DNA of 25,996 nt from contig JAUZPS010000008.1 of the NCBI GenBank assembly GCA_030705945.1, forward strand, positions 1 to 25,996. Reading direction: 5' to 3'. The notes below the pieces were generated by a model. It was not told the origin of the DNA and did not search any database. It was given only the letters and a program-made list of their open reading frames with translations. The position numbers and the translations under genes are program-made. This DNA is from Bacillota bacterium (GTDB lineage Bacteria > Bacillota > Clostridia > Acetivibrionales > DSM-2933). This document shows positions 8,097 through 16,096 of the stretch, in pieces; position 1 is the stretch's first letter; each line of letters begins with the position of its first letter.

Positions 8097-8115
8097 TAGA
8101 TTTGGAGAAAAATAT

Positions 8116-9444
8116 ATGTTAAAATTTATAAAAATACTAATTGGTTTTATTATTATGGCCCTTTTAACGGTAGCGATAACCGCATGTTCAGACAGCTCTA
8201 ATGAGGCTGAACCTACCAAAGGGACAAAAAGCGATACTAATAGTCCGCAAAAGCCCACTATGCTTAATACTCCCCAAAACTCGCCTGATAAGGAGAATGA
8301 GGTCGCTGACAATGAAGCTTCCCCTGATAAGATCCCTCAAGACGACCCGATAAATACTGCTATTAGTAAAATGACGCTGGATGAAAAAATAGGGCAATTG
8401 GTTATAGCTGGTATTGATGGTACTACAATTGACTCTAACGCCAGGTCTTTGATTGATGACTACCATGTCGGCGGAATTATACTTTTTAAAGACAATATTC
8501 AAAATGCAGCGCAAGCCTTAGAACTTATAAATTCCATAAAAGAAACTAACTTAGTCAATAAGCTTCCAATATTCGTTTCTGTCGATGAAGAAGGCGGAAG
8601 AGTAACAAGAATGCCGGATGAATTGAAAAAGTTTCCCTCAAGTCAAGCCATCGGTAAGAAAAATAACGAAGAAACCTCTTATAAGATTGGCGCCGCAATT
8701 GGCAAGGAGCTGAAGCAATTTGGATTTAATCTGGATTTTGCTCCTGTCCTTGATATATTCAGCAATCCTAAAAATAAGGTTATTGGCGACAGGGCTTTCG
8801 GCAAAGAACCCGAGCTTGTAAAAAAACTCGGTGTCAGTACAATGAAGGGCTTGCAGGATGAGAATATCATTTCAGTCGTGAAACATTTTCCAGGTCATGG
8901 CGATACCTTGGTGGATTCTCATAAAGGCTTGCCTGTGGTTAATTATGATTTGACAAGACTTAATAAATTTGAACTTATTCCCTTTAGGGAAGCTATAAAA
9001 AACAACGCCGACGCAGTGATGGCGGCGCATATTCTGCTGCCCAAAATAGACCCCTTGTATCCTGCGTCACTGTCTAAAAACATAATAACAAACATATTGA
9101 GAGAAGAAATGGGCTTTGACGGAGTTGTAATGACAGATGACTTGACAATGGGGGCAATTGAGAAAAATTATAAAATTGAAAATGCGGCTGTTAAATCAAT
9201 AAACGCGGGTTGTGATGAAACGCTGGTTTGCCACGATTATAAGAAAGTCGCTATGGTAATCGGAGCTCTTAAGAAGGCAGTTGAAGAAGGAACTATTTCT
9301 ACTGAGCGGCTAGATCAAAGCGTCTATCGCATAATCAGGCTCAAGAATAAATATAATCTTAAGGATGAGAAGCTTGGCAATGTAGATGTAAAAAAAATAA
9401 ATGAAGATATAAAAGAGGTTTTAACGCAAGGTAAGCTGAATTAA
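8116..9444 (+). CDS. nagZ: NagZ-type beta-N-acetylhexosaminidase lipoprotein (GH3)
   Basis: This is a 442-residue secreted lipoprotein. ATG 8116 follows GGAG at 8 nt. Residues 1-24 form a lipoprotein signal ending in AITAC, with C24 the lipidated cysteine. An acidic, Ser/Pro/Asn-rich spacer follows to about residue 75. The GH3 (beta/alpha)8 domain includes 'KHFPGHGDT' at 256-264, the D267-S-H269 catalytic dyad that replaces the acid/base residue in NagZ enzymes, and the nucleophile motif TDDLTM with D341. NagZ removes N-acetylglucosamine from muropeptides or wall fragments. In Gram-positives it acts outside the membrane, usually with the amidase AmiE, and no such gene is next to it here. Length and domain limits fit the shorter single-domain NagZ class. 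An R1 repeat lies directly downstream and may end the transcript; no ordinary terminator is seen. Confidence 0.92.
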   Translation: MLKFIKILIGFIIMALLTVAITACSDSSNEAEPTKGTKSDTNSPQKPTMLNTPQNSPDKENEVADNEASPDKIPQDDPINTAISKMTLDEKIGQLVIAGIDGTTIDSNARSLIDDYHVGGIILFKDNIQNAAQALELINSIKETNLVNKLPIFVSVDEEGGRVTRMPDELKKFPSSQAIGKKNNEETSYKIGAAIGKELKQFGFNLDFAPVLDIFSNPKNKVIGDRAFGKEPELVKKLGVSTMKGLQDENIISVVKHFPGHGDTLVDSHKGLPVVNYDLTRLNKFELIPFREAIKNNADAVMAAHILLPKIDPLYPASLSKNIITNILREEMGFDGVVMTDDLTMGAIEKNYKIENAAVKSINAGCDETLVCHDYKKVAMVIGALKKAVEEGTISTERLDQSVYRIIRLKNKYNLKDEKLGNVDVKKINEDIKEVLTQGKLN

Positions 9445-9463
9445 TATAAATTAATGCTTTTAT

Positions 9464-9568
9464 TATATAAAAAGCACTATTAATCTTACATTTGACGGAG
9501 CAAAATAACGAACGCTTTAACGTTATTTTGCGATAGGCAAATGTAAAAGATTAATTGCTTTTTATATA
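9464..9568 (-). repeat. R1 palindromic repeat, copy C (105 bp)
   Basis: It is the reverse complement of copies A and E, and differs from E at 1 and from A at 2 of 105 positions. The ends are TATATA on both sides, and the central stem CAAAATAACG / CGTTATTTTG is intact. Confidence 0.85.
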
Positions 9569-9653
9569 TATTAAATATTATTATTCATTAAGTTTTTTAA
9601 AACTTGTAGAAAATATTATACAAATTGTATAGAATTAAAGATGTTATTAAGAA

Positions 9654-9748
9654 CGTTTCAAAAAATTCCTTGTTCAGGTTTATATGACGGAAACCTATTA
9701 TATCAAGTTTTTGAAACGACCAGTTGCTAAGCTTTTTTGATACTACCT
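9654..9748 (+). repeat. R2 palindromic repeat (full copy)
   Basis: CGTTTCAAAAA (9654-9664) is the exact inverted repeat of TTTTTGAAACG (9708-9718). Inside it AGGTTT (9676-9681) pairs with AAACCT (9691-9696). The unit continues to CTTTTTTGATACTACCT (ends 9748). A second copy in the opposite orientation runs off the right edge of the window. Confidence 0.7.
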
Positions 9749-9856
9749 AAATTAAAAGCGCTGTTAATCTTACATTTGACAGGGTAAAATAACAAACGCT
9801 TCAACGTTATTTTGTGATAGGTAATGTAAAAGATTAATCAATCACTTTTAATATAT
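9749..9856 (-). repeat. R1 palindromic repeat, copy D (diverged)
   Basis: It has the same orientation as copy C and the same layout, but many substitutions: TTAAAAGCGCTGTTAATCTT at the left, CAAACGCTTCAACG in the centre, GTAATGTAAAAGATTAATCA at the right. It abuts R2 directly, so an older R1 and R2 now form a compound block. Confidence 0.75.
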
Positions 9857-9887
9857 TAGTGAATCCAAAAATTAAGGATGATAATTC

Positions 9888-12650
9888 ATGGGATTTTCAA
9901 ATATAAAAAACATAATAAAAGAAAATAAACTTAAAACATTGATACTAGTACTCGTGACTTTTTTGTCTGCGCTCCTCATAGTAACCTCAATTAACATGCT
10001 TTCTTTTAGTTCTGATGGAAAGTCTAATAGAACTGCCAGTAACGATGCCGGAAATGGTAAAGATAAAAACTCAAACAAAAAATCAGGGAATAATCAGGGC
10101 AAAGATTCCGGTAAAGGCCATGACAGCAAGGAAAATGGCGACGACAGCAGGGAAAATGGCAATGATAGAAACAATAATAACAATCAAAATAATGGACAAG
10201 ATCAAAATGATAATAACGATAATAGCGGATATAACGACCAAAATGGCAGGAATTTTAACTTTAACTCACCGGATGATCAATTTGGACAGGGAGATAACAA
10301 TCAGTCACAACAAGGCCGAGATTATAATTCTGAGGCTCCTAATGATAATAATGAGTCTGATTCTTCTAACTCCGATCCGGAAGAAGACAGCAGGTATCCC
10401 AATTTTAATTATAAGATACCGGATGATTTGAAAGAAAGGCTTAAAAACAAAATGCCTGAGTTTAATATAGATCTATCTCAGGGTGACGGTTTACCGAAGG
10501 GTAACTATTTTGGCGGAGACACCTATTCTGTAACCGCGTCTAAAAAAAGACAGCATGATCCTATTTTTGAGATACTGGGAAAATTGGACGGACCTTTTTT
10601 AAAGATGACGGTTCAGGATCAATATTCTAATAATAAATGGCAGGCAGGAGCAAACAAAGAAGGACAGGTTTACAATTACAAAGCGGACAGAAGTCTTAAA
10701 GAATGCAAAATAAAGCTCGTTAACCCGGGTAACGGCTTTATTCCGGTTCCCTGCAACCTCGATGGCGTAAAGGTCCCGGTTCTTGGTATTTTAAATTACC
10801 CTGAGGACGGAGTATTTTATTCAGACTTCCAGATAAATGATTACTATGAAGCCTTCTTGAAAGAGCAGGCTCCCAAAGAATATATGCTGGAGTATTGCGA
10901 TGTCGACAGCAGTGTTGGCATAAACTCGGGCAACCGCGGTGATGTTAAGGAGTTGGTCGACGGAATAGTCAAGGGCAATTTTACGCCCTACAAAAAGATA
11001 GTGGCAATAGCCAATTACCTGAAGGCTAATTATAAAGTAGGAACAGTAAAAAATAAGGCTAACACAGAAGCGTTAACGAGGTTTCTTGCAGATAAGAAAG
11101 GCAGCCAGCTTGACTTTGTTTCTACCTTTGTCGCCTTATTAAGGTATGCCGGTATACCGGCCCGACTTGTAACAGGCTATAGGGTTAAACCTGATCTTCA
11201 ATACCAGGTTGTTTATTCCGACCAGTTGTGTGTATATCCGGAAGTTTGCTTTGAAAAATACGGCTGGGTTCCGATGGATTATTTTGCGGAAGTAAATCCG
11301 ATAAATCCTCCTTCTGAATCTGTAACACAAATAACAAAGCTTAGCGAGACTGCCATTAAAGGCAATATATTTGAAGTAAATGGAAATGTAAAGGACCTTA
11401 CAGGAAAGGGATTGGACGGACAGAAGGTTTTGGTATATCTTAAGAAAGATAAACAGGAAAATACATTATCCTTTGGCAAAGGTGTTGTAAAAAATGGAGT
11501 TTTTAATATCCGTTGCGCTTTAAATGAGAAAATTGATGTGGGCAGCTACCAGGTAATTGCCAGAAGCCTTGCAAATTTAAAATATAAGGAATCTGACAGC
11601 GATCCCGAACTAAAGGTTTTGGCGGAAACAGATATGTCCATTGAGTCTTCAAAGGTAGTCATGAGCGGAGGTAATATCAAAATTGGCGGAACTTTTACGG
11701 AAAAGCTGTCAAAGAAGCCTGTTAAAAGCGGAGAGGCTGAAATTTGGTATTATCAGATTTCTGATAAGGAGCAGGACAAAAAACAGCTTGTACATGTTAA
11801 AGGCCAAGTTGAAGACGGGAAGTTTGCTGCATCTGCAAAGTTATTTACAGACAAAGGCGTCAAACCGGATAAAAATTATTTCTTTTTTTGCAGTTATACA
11901 GCTCTTGTGTCTGGAAAATATCTAGGCTCAGATTATTATATACCTTCATCAAATGATACCGATATTAATCTAGTTGTGGTTTATTGGGGAAGAATATTAG
12001 GTTTTATAATTATATTGATAATCGTTGCAGCTGTAGCTATAATAATATCTTTAAAGAGAAGAAAGAGCCAATTGGCTTTAAGTTTGCCAGACGGTATGGG
12101 ACTTGAGAGCTTAAACGAAAAATACCGTAGTATCAGCGGTCAACAGGAGGAAGTTATTGAATTATTGGAAATATCCTTTCCGGATATATCTCCTGATCTT
12201 GGAGATGTCTGGGGAATAAATGAAATTTTAAGGGTTTGGTTTACCGATTCTTATGGAAATTCTGATGAATTAAGGCTGCGGTTTGATAAAAAAGGACGGG
12301 AAAGAATATCTGTCTTGCCTATAGCCCCAAATGGAAAAAGGGTTACCAGGTTTATCCGGATTGTGTGCTATGGCGAAGAGACGCTTAGACTTGGGAAAAT
12401 TTTGTATGAAGCGCTTTATGATAAATTTGGTCTGATGTCGGTAAGACTTACCCCTCGGGAAATTATCAAATCCTTAAAGATGAACTTAAAAGATGTTCGG
12501 CTCGAGGATTATACAAGCGAGGATATGGAGGAGCTTGTTCTTATTCTGGAGAAGGCCGCATATAGCAGCGAGGAAATAAAGAGACAGGATTATGAACGAT
12601 TCTACCGTTTTGTATCCGCTATGAAAAACAATAAGAAAGGAAAATTTTAA
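9888..12650 (+). CDS. Transglutaminase-like membrane protein lacking catalytic Cys and His
   Basis: This is a 920-residue protein, first gene of the MoxR/DUF58 operon. Order: one membrane segment (about 17-38); a low-complexity linker rich in Asn, Asp, Gly, Gln and Ser (about 45-165); a transglutaminase-like core (about 350-470) with 'LLRYAGIPARLVTGYR' and 'YPEVCFEKYGWVPMDYF'; two Ig-like beta domains (about 480-690); a second membrane segment (about 701-722); and a cytoplasmic tail with a DUF4129-like end (TPREIIKSL...ERFYRF). TgpA-type proteins have Cys in 'G.CEYFAS', His in 'HAWPEV' and Asp in 'WVP.D'. Here the Cys position is Gln407 (GSQLDFVS), the His position is Cys448 (CVYPEV) and only Asp464 remains. 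It is therefore predicted to have no protease or crosslinking activity and more likely binds protein or wall material. Start chosen by AAGGATG at 7 nt. The stop overlaps the next ATG (TAATG). Confidence 0.8.
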   Translation: MGFSNIKNIIKENKLKTLILVLVTFLSALLIVTSINMLSFSSDGKSNRTASNDAGNGKDKNSNKKSGNNQGKDSGKGHDSKENGDDSRENGNDRNNNNNQNNGQDQNDNNDNSGYNDQNGRNFNFNSPDDQFGQGDNNQSQQGRDYNSEAPNDNNESDSSNSDPEEDSRYPNFNYKIPDDLKERLKNKMPEFNIDLSQGDGLPKGNYFGGDTYSVTASKKRQHDPIFEILGKLDGPFLKMTVQDQYSNNKWQAGANKEGQVYNYKADRSLKECKIKLVNPGNGFIPVPCNLDGVKVPVLGILNYPEDGVFYSDFQINDYYEAFLKEQAPKEYMLEYCDVDSSVGINSGNRGDVKELVDGIVKGNFTPYKKIVAIANYLKANYKVGTVKNKANTEALTRFLADKKGSQLDFVSTFVALLRYAGIPARLVTGYRVKPDLQYQVVYSDQLCVYPEVCFEKYGWVPMDYFAEVNPINPPSESVTQITKLSETAIKGNIFEVNGNVKDLTGKGLDGQKVLVYLKKDKQENTLSFGKGVVKNGVFNIRCALNEKIDVGSYQVIARSLANLKYKESDSDPELKVLAETDMSIESSKVVMSGGNIKIGGTFTEKLSKKPVKSGEAEIWYYQISDKEQDKKQLVHVKGQVEDGKFAASAKLFTDKGVKPDKNYFFFCSYTALVSGKYLGSDYYIPSSNDTDINLVVVYWGRILGFIIILIIVAAVAIIISLKRRKSQLALSLPDGMGLESLNEKYRSISGQQEEVIELLEISFPDISPDLGDVWGINEILRVWFTDSYGNSDELRLRFDKKGRERISVLPIAPNGKRVTRFIRIVCYGEETLRLGKILYEALYDKFGLMSVRLTPREIIKSLKMNLKDVRLEDYTSEDMEELVLILEKAAYSSEEIKRQDYERFYRFVSAMKNNKKGKF

Positions 12651-13804
12651 TGGGCTCCGGAAACAATAAAAATACTAATATTTTTGTTTATATCACAATA
12701 ATAATTATTCTGGTGGGTCTCTGCATCTTCCTGGGGGTAAACGGCGCAGCTTCGGGAAGCGGAGTCAAGAGAAGCTTTTTCTTTCTCATAGTTCCTATTA
12801 TACTTGTTCTGATGGGCAATCTCTCTAAAAGCGTCATCAATAATTTTTTCAGGGGCGAGATGGCAAAAGCTCTTGAGAAAATGTCCATAATGCTTGGGTG
12901 GGGTTTTGCGATTTTCCTTTTCTTCCTGCTTATGCCTGACGCGGGTATAGTCAATAAAGCAAGCTTCGGAATACCGTTGCTTACTCTTATAATTACTTAT
13001 AACAACTGTTTTTTCAGGTTTATAAAGAATAATATTATTTTTTCAAAGATATTGAAAGCTATTATGTTCTTTGCGCAAGGGATTGTTATCAGGCAAATGA
13101 TATACGCTCTTTGGGAGGGAGGCGTATGGAACATTGGAATAGATATATCTGTTGGGGATATGGCTCTTTTCGGGCACATAGCGTTATTTTTATCCAGTAT
13201 TATTTCTATTCTTGAGCTATCAGATAACTTAACTTACAGGAAGCTGGGCAAATGGTTTTCGGCAAAGCCAGGGCTCAAATTCCTTATGGGATGCGGCCTT
13301 GTATTTTACTTTAAGGATCTGAGGACGCAGGTTAATGATTCGTTTCCAAATATGTTCGTATATGTTGAGTGGATAGGTATTTTTGCAATACTTCTGATAA
13401 TTTTTATTACTGCCTTCAGCAAAATCCGCAAGGAAAGGGTTATGGACTTCCATGAAAGGTTTGGAAAACACGTCCAGGAGATTATCTATAATAAAAGCTA
13501 TGAGGGAAGAGAAATTTCAATACTTATAGATGATTATATTAATAGGGGCGAGGTTGCCGGGATATTGACCTTCCTTGTGGGAATCGCGAAGGAGAAGGCC
13601 ATATCGGACCGTGAAACCAGCAGGATTATAAAACCCATTGTTGACTTTAAGGCCATAGAGCCTCCTAAACTTTGTTATGAGAGCGAATTTATATATATAA
13701 CTGAGAAGAATACAAACGATCGAAAAAAGCTTATTGAAGCTGCAATCAACAACATTGGAAACTATGGGAGGAACGTAGAATATGTATATGAAAATGAATA
13801 TTGA
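12650..13804 (+). CDS. Polytopic membrane protein of the MoxR/transglutaminase operon
   Basis: This is a 384-residue protein. The ATG overlaps the stop of the preceding gene by one base, so translation is probably coupled. Hydrophobicity shows about seven or eight membrane segments between residues 10 and 265, then a soluble tail of about 120 residues (266-384), probably cytoplasmic. I do not recognise a named family. In TgpA proteins a multi-span N-terminal membrane unit is fused to the transglutaminase domain. Here the transglutaminase-like gene has only single anchors and this gene supplies the multi-span part, so the two may be halves of a split TgpA (inference from position and topology). 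Its end overlaps the moxR start by 23 bp. Confidence 0.75.
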   Translation: MGSGNNKNTNIFVYITIIIILVGLCIFLGVNGAASGSGVKRSFFFLIVPIILVLMGNLSKSVINNFFRGEMAKALEKMSIMLGWGFAIFLFFLLMPDAGIVNKASFGIPLLTLIITYNNCFFRFIKNNIIFSKILKAIMFFAQGIVIRQMIYALWEGGVWNIGIDISVGDMALFGHIALFLSSIISILELSDNLTYRKLGKWFSAKPGLKFLMGCGLVFYFKDLRTQVNDSFPNMFVYVEWIGIFAILLIIFITAFSKIRKERVMDFHERFGKHVQEIIYNKSYEGREISILIDDYINRGEVAGILTFLVGIAKEKAISDRETSRIIKPIVDFKAIEPPKLCYESEFIYITEKNTNDRKKLIEAAINNIGNYGRNVEYVYENEY

Positions 13805-14768
13805 GGATATACAGATACTGTGTAACAGAATAACGGATGAAGCTGGTAAAGTATTTGTTGCGGCTGATAAAGAAGTTTTAGTTAAAATATTAAGCGGTTT
13901 TTTAGCTGGAGGGCATATTCTCTTTGAAGACAATCCAGGTCTTGGTAAGACTCTTCTTGTTAAAGTATTCGCCAAAATCACGGGCTGCCAATGGAAAAGG
14001 ATTCAGTTTACTCCGGACCTTATGCCGGCGGACATAATAGGAACAAAGGTATGGAAAGGTGTAAATTCCAATTTTGAGATTGAAAAGGGACCAATTTTTA
14101 CAAACTTTCTACTTGCGGATGAAATCAACCGCGCTATGCCTAAGACCCAGTCAGCTTTATTGGAGGCAATGGAAGAGCATCAGGTGACAATCGAAGGAAA
14201 TACCTACAAGCTTGGATCTTTGTTCACCGTTATGGCGACCCAGAATCCAATAGAAATGGAGGGTACTTATCCACTGCCGGAAGCTCAGATGGACAGGTTT
14301 ATTATGAAAATTTCCATGGGCTATCTTGATTCTATCGAAAAAGAAAGCGAAATTTTACGAAGAAGAGTCTTATGGAAAAGGGATGACCCCACTGAGGACA
14401 TAAAAAGCGCTGTAACCCAGGACCAGCTTGTCGCGCTTTTGAACGAAGCTGAAAATGTATATGTGGACGAAAACATAATTAGATATATTACGGAAATTAT
14501 CAGGTGCACAAGGAAAAACTCCAATGTAAGACTAGGGGCGAGCCCTAGAGGAGGGCTGGCGCTCTTAAAACTTTCAAGAGCCTTTGCCCTTATAAACGGA
14601 AGGAATTTTGTTATTCCTGATGACGTGAAGCTTTTGGCTGCAAATGCTCTGTCCCACAGGATCATGCTTAATGTTGACAGCATTCTTGAGGGCGTAACGC
14701 CGGAATCTGTAATAAACATGATCTTAAAGGGTGTGGAAGTACCAAAAGAATATACGAGAGGTATTTAA
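13782..14768 (+). CDS. MoxR-family AAA+ ATPase
   Basis: This is a 328-residue cytoplasmic ATPase. ATG 13782 follows GGGAGG (13766-13771) at 10 nt, a better distance than the next ATG at 13788. Walker A is D50-N-P-G-L-G-K56-T57. Walker B is LLAD113-E114-INRA. The MoxR phrases 'TQSALLEAMEEHQVTIEG', 'MATQNPIEMEGTYPLPEAQ' and 'DRFIMKI' follow, then a C-terminal AAA lid domain including 'GASPRGGLALLKLSRAFA'. MoxR ATPases act as chaperones that load or activate VWA-type partners; the partner is almost certainly the DUF58 protein encoded 2 bp downstream. The gene is embedded by overlaps in a five-gene operon, so all products are likely made together. Confidence 0.95.
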   Translation: MYMKMNIEDIQILCNRITDEAGKVFVAADKEVLVKILSGFLAGGHILFEDNPGLGKTLLVKVFAKITGCQWKRIQFTPDLMPADIIGTKVWKGVNSNFEIEKGPIFTNFLLADEINRAMPKTQSALLEAMEEHQVTIEGNTYKLGSLFTVMATQNPIEMEGTYPLPEAQMDRFIMKISMGYLDSIEKESEILRRRVLWKRDDPTEDIKSAVTQDQLVALLNEAENVYVDENIIRYITEIIRCTRKNSNVRLGASPRGGLALLKLSRAFALINGRNFVIPDDVKLLAANALSHRIMLNVDSILEGVTPESVINMILKGVEVPKEYTRGI

Positions 14769-14770
14769 AA

Positions 14771-16096
14771 ATGGTTTTATCGGCTCCTATTGTAAGAATG
14801 CTTAAGCTGTTTTGCTGGATTTTGTTAATTGGAGTGTTCTTTGCAAACAGCATTATTATTATGCTGGCTTTTATTCCTTTTGTATTTGCTTTAGTTGGAA
14901 TTTTCTTAAAACCACCGTCAGCAATTTCCATTGAAAGAAGTTTTTCAAGAGATAAGGTTTTCTCTGGGGAAACTATAGAGGCGCGCCTTGATATTGAAAT
15001 AGGCTCAGGCTTAGGAATTGTTGAGCTCTCGGAGATTCTGCCAAGGCATTTTGAGGTGGTTGAGGGCTGCAATTATAAGGTTATCTGGAAGGGTCTTGGC
15101 CCAAAAAGCTTCAAAATGACGTACTCTATAAAATGTACCACTTCAGGTACATACTATATTGGAAATACTGCCATAAAGATTAATCAGAGCATTTTGGGTC
15201 ATATAAGCAGCGGTATGGAAAGAAATCCAATAACTTTAGAAGTAAGGCCCCGGCTTTTTGATACAGGCAAAGCAAAAAGTTCCTCTAACTTCAGTAAGAT
15301 TCCAATGCCTTTAGGAAGTCTGGCAAATATGGGAATGCCAACCCTGGAATTTAAAGAAATCAAGCAATACAGCTATGGCGATCCTTTCAGGTACATTAAC
15401 TGGAAGGCCACTGCAAGAAATCTTAACCGCGGGGGATATTGGCCTGTTATAAATGAGTATGAAAAGGAAGGCAAAAAGTCAGTCTGGATATATCTTAATA
15501 TTTCTAAGAGCATGAATATGGGCTCAAACATTAGAAATTCCTTCGAATCAGGGCTTGAAGCGGCTAACGCTTTGGCTGAATTTTATATAAAGCAGAACCT
15601 TTTTGTGGCTTTTGGGACCTACAATGACATGGTGGAATTCATCTACCCTGGAACAGGCGAAAAGCACTACCACAAGATTCTTAAGCTTATTCTAAGATGC
15701 AGTTCAAATATAGCGGCGGTAAAAAATGCTGGCGTAAAGCAGCTTTCCTTAAAAGAGTCCGTTGTATCCCATAAAAAGTACCTTGCAGGCTCCAAGCCTT
15801 TATTTGTTATTGTTACCAGGTATAGCGACAAGTTCTCAGAACAACTGGAACAGGGTATTGATGAAATGTCAAAACACACTGTAAATAAAAAAGGAATCTA
15901 CCAGATAATGGTGATAAACATAATTGGGTATGGAATGGCGGCTGAAGCGACAACTGAAAAGCTTGCGGCTCAACTGCTTCATTTAAAAGACAAAAACAAA
16001 ATTCAAAAGCTCAGGAAGAAATGTATCTGGATCGACTGGGATCCATCCCAGATGAGTTTTTCCAAAGCTCTTATGAGTCAGGTGGTGGGTATATGA
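14771..16096 (+). CDS. DUF58 (VWA-like) membrane-anchored protein
   Basis: This is a 441-residue protein with two N-terminal membrane segments (about 9-45), a beta-rich region (about 50-170) and the DUF58 signature 'YGDPFRYINWKATARNLN' at about 205-220. A VWA-like fold follows. Its first metal-site motif reads L-N243-I-S-K-S-M where most relatives have D-x-S-x-S, so the metal-binding Asp is replaced by Asn. The start is placed at ATG 14771, 2 bp after the moxR stop, with GAGAGG upstream. It is known to occur in MoxR-DUF58-TgpA gene sets, where it is the presumed client of MoxR. The stop overlaps the next start as ATGA. Confidence 0.9.
   Translation: MVLSAPIVRMLKLFCWILLIGVFFANSIIIMLAFIPFVFALVGIFLKPPSAISIERSFSRDKVFSGETIEARLDIEIGSGLGIVELSEILPRHFEVVEGCNYKVIWKGLGPKSFKMTYSIKCTTSGTYYIGNTAIKINQSILGHISSGMERNPITLEVRPRLFDTGKAKSSSNFSKIPMPLGSLANMGMPTLEFKEIKQYSYGDPFRYINWKATARNLNRGGYWPVINEYEKEGKKSVWIYLNISKSMNMGSNIRNSFESGLEAANALAEFYIKQNLFVAFGTYNDMVEFIYPGTGEKHYHKILKLILRCSSNIAAVKNAGVKQLSLKESVVSHKKYLAGSKPLFVIVTRYSDKFSEQLEQGIDEMSKHTVNKKGIYQIMVINIIGYGMAAEATTEKLAAQLLHLKDKNKIQKLRKKCIWIDWDPSQMSFSKALMSQVVGI

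Larger units (their letters stand above)
7758..8115. other. Intergenic region built from repeat remnants between divergent genes
   Basis: No gene is seen in this stretch between fapA (minus) and nagZ (plus). It holds an end of repeat R2 (7781-7807, with AGGCAGTATCAAAA), a solo half of R1 (7833-7873, reverse orientation) and a decayed R1 right half (8031-8096). Both gene promoters must lie here, but I could not fix either. A palindromic AT block around 7930-7966 (with TATAAT at 7951) is a candidate area. Confidence 0.5.
9445..9887. other. Intergenic region filled by R1, R2 and R1 repeats
   Basis: No gene is seen in these 443 bases. More than two thirds is repeat: R1 copy C (9464-9568), R2 (9654-9748) and R1 copy D (9749-9856). 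A ribosome binding site AAGGATG (9874-9880) for the next gene follows. The promoter of the downstream operon must lie within or between the repeats. Confidence 0.6.

Noticed and set aside
7758..8115. A c-di-GMP riboswitch upstream of the fapA-pilZ pair.
   Set aside because: I could not find the conserved GEMM core sequences on either strand; the region is explained by repeat fragments.
13782..16096. MoxR plus VWA-like protein considered as a phage defence module.
   Set aside because: The combination with transglutaminase-like and membrane proteins is the known envelope-type MoxR-DUF58-TgpA layout. No nuclease, helicase or other effector is encoded nearby.
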